Below the pieces are notes generated by a model. That model did not search any database, was not told where the DNA came from, and saw only the letters and a list, made by a program, of their open reading frames with translations. Shown here in pieces: positions 5,732 to 6,761 of a stretch of 6,761 nucleotides of DNA. This DNA is from an uncultured Lachnospiraceae bacterium (GTDB lineage Bacteria > Bacillota > Clostridia > Lachnospirales > Lachnospiraceae). How positions within the stretch are numbered: the stretch's first letter is position 1; every line of letters starts with the position of its first letter. The DNA lies in NCBI GenBank assembly GCA_900549995.1, contig URQQ01000122.1, positions 1 through 6,761 of the forward strand, written 5' to 3'. Both the position numbers and the translations under genes were made by a program.

Positions 5732-6761
5732 GGTTATATCGGAATCAATGACCATGGAGAAGTTCGTATAATATACGACAAATCCGGGCTTGCTCTTGTT
5801 CGGTTTTTTTACATGCTTTTTCTGAATATAGTCAATCTCAACTTTTTCACTTCCCCTGCCTTTGGAATAATAGGCAGCCAGGCGGGCGGCTTCTTCAAAG
5901 GTCTGATCCGGCAGCTCCCCATCTTTTGATTTTACGATAACGTGGGAACCCGGCATCTGTTTTGCATGGAACCACCAGTCATTGCCGGTGGCAAATTTAA
6001 AGGTCAGCTCGTCATTTTGAAGATTATTTTTACCGATGTAAATATCATACCCATCTCCTGAGAGATAATGGAACGGTTTGCTTGTAAAACGGGCTTTTTT
6101 CTTCTGGGTATTTCTGCGCTTAATGTATCCTGATTCTGTCAGTTCTTCCTTGATCTGGGCAAGATCTTCTTCACTCAAAGCAATGTCCAGAGAATTACTG
6201 ATGGATTCCAGGTAGGTGATATCGTCTTTGGTTTCCGTGATCAGATCACTCAAAGCTTCAAATGTCCGCTTTTGTTTGTTATATTTATCGAAATATTTCT
6301 GTGCGTTTTCAGCAGGTGTTTTATTTGGGTCCAGGGGAATGCGTACAGTTTCATTTGTATAATAATTCAGTGCTTCCAGTTCTTTTGCGCCTTCGGAAAG
6401 TCCATATCCGTAGGTGTGGATAAGCTCGCCGTAAACCTTATACTTATCCCGGTTTTGGGTATCTTTCAACTGTTTTGCCTGAAGATCGTATTTTTTACGG
6501 TTACGTTCCAGAGAGGTCTGGACAACGTGACGCAGATCCGTGGATTTCTGGCGCATTCTTGTGAGAGTGTTACGCACAGCGTAATAGGTTTCCAGAATGC
6601 TGGAGACACTTGCGAAATCTTTTTTTGTGTAGGTTGTGTAATGGGTCATGGGAACGACGGAAAAATCCTTCGGTTCCTGCCCGCTGTAGTAAATGCACGG
6701 AGTGAATTGCCCTGCAGCCACTGGCTCAAGAAATATCTGGAACTGGTGGAAGAGATGCAGC
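5711..6761 (-). CDS. rqcH: Ribosome quality control protein RqcH/FbpA (NFACT), C-terminal part
   Basis: This protein binds stalled 50S-nascent chain complexes and, in B. subtilis, recruits tRNA-Ala to add a C-terminal alanine tail that marks the chain for degradation; older names are YloA, FbpA and fibronectin-binding protein. The last 349 residues are present and the frame stays open to the window edge; the family has about 560-590 residues, so roughly 220 N-terminal residues are missing. Visible in order are FLEPVAAGQFTPCIYY near the edge, a long coiled-coil region rich in Lys, Glu and Gln across the middle, then the NFACT-R domain with DGYDIYIGKNN, NDWWFHAKQMPGSHVIVK and KKPNKSKPGFVVYY. 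The catalytic Asp-Arg pair of the N-terminal domain lies outside the window. The GTG at 6721 is internal, not the start. It is convergent with the lipoprotein gene. Confidence 0.95.
   Translation of the reverse strand, partial: LHLFHQFQIFLEPVAAGQFTPCIYYSGQEPKDFSVVPMTHYTTYTKKDFASVSSILETYYAVRNTLTRMRQKSTDLRHVVQTSLERNRKKYDLQAKQLKDTQNRDKYKVYGELIHTYGYGLSEGAKELEALNYYTNETVRIPLDPNKTPAENAQKYFDKYNKQKRTFEALSDLITETKDDITYLESISNSLDIALSEEDLAQIKEELTESGYIKRRNTQKKKARFTSKPFHYLSGDGYDIYIGKNNLQNDELTFKFATGNDWWFHAKQMPGSHVIVKSKDGELPDQTFEEAARLAAYYSKGRGSEKVEIDYIQKKHVKKPNKSKPGFVVYYTNFSMVIDSDITKIRQVD

Overview
The window looks like chromosomal DNA from an anaerobic Bacillota of the Clostridia, most likely Lachnospiraceae. 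The signs are strong AAGGAGG-type ribosome binding sites, moderate GC, an E. coli-like pyrB-pyrI pair, a fused chorismate mutase/prephenate dehydratase, a DUF815 ATPase and an RqcH/FbpA homologue. The family assignment is an inference from gene content, not from a search. I see no mobile elements, CRISPR arrays or tRNAs; this is mostly core chromosome.

Left end (1-152): the last ~75 bases of the RNase P RNA gene (rnpB) run off the window on the + strand. A hairpin with a seven-T tail follows; it lies between rnpB and the convergent pyrI and probably ends transcription from both sides.

Pyrimidine block (151-1853, - strand): a promoter, a 5' leader of about 290 bases, then pyrB (catalytic) and pyrI (regulatory) chains of aspartate transcarbamoylase. 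The leader has the layout of the E. coli pyrL attenuator: a good promoter, a strong ribosome binding site, a short unannotated 42-codon frame with a U-rich beginning, and a terminator hairpin lying wholly inside that frame just before its stop. This is the most interesting item here. It suggests pyrBI control by transcription-translation coupling rather than by PyrR, for which I see no site.

Upstream on the same strand (1893-2285) is a small membrane protein resembling the putative ABC transporter permease family CmpB.

Right-hand operon (about 2300-5731, + strand): pheA (phenylalanine biosynthesis), a DUF815 AAA+ ATPase that starts at or just after the pheA stop, and a Met-rich secreted lipoprotein. 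They are tightly spaced and closed by a perfect 16-bp hairpin. A 112-base gap with a TATAAT box separates pheA from the divergent membrane gene.

Right end (5711-6761, - strand): the C-terminal 349 residues of an RqcH/FbpA (NFACT) ribosome quality control protein. Its last six codons and stop form one arm and part of the loop of the shared terminator.
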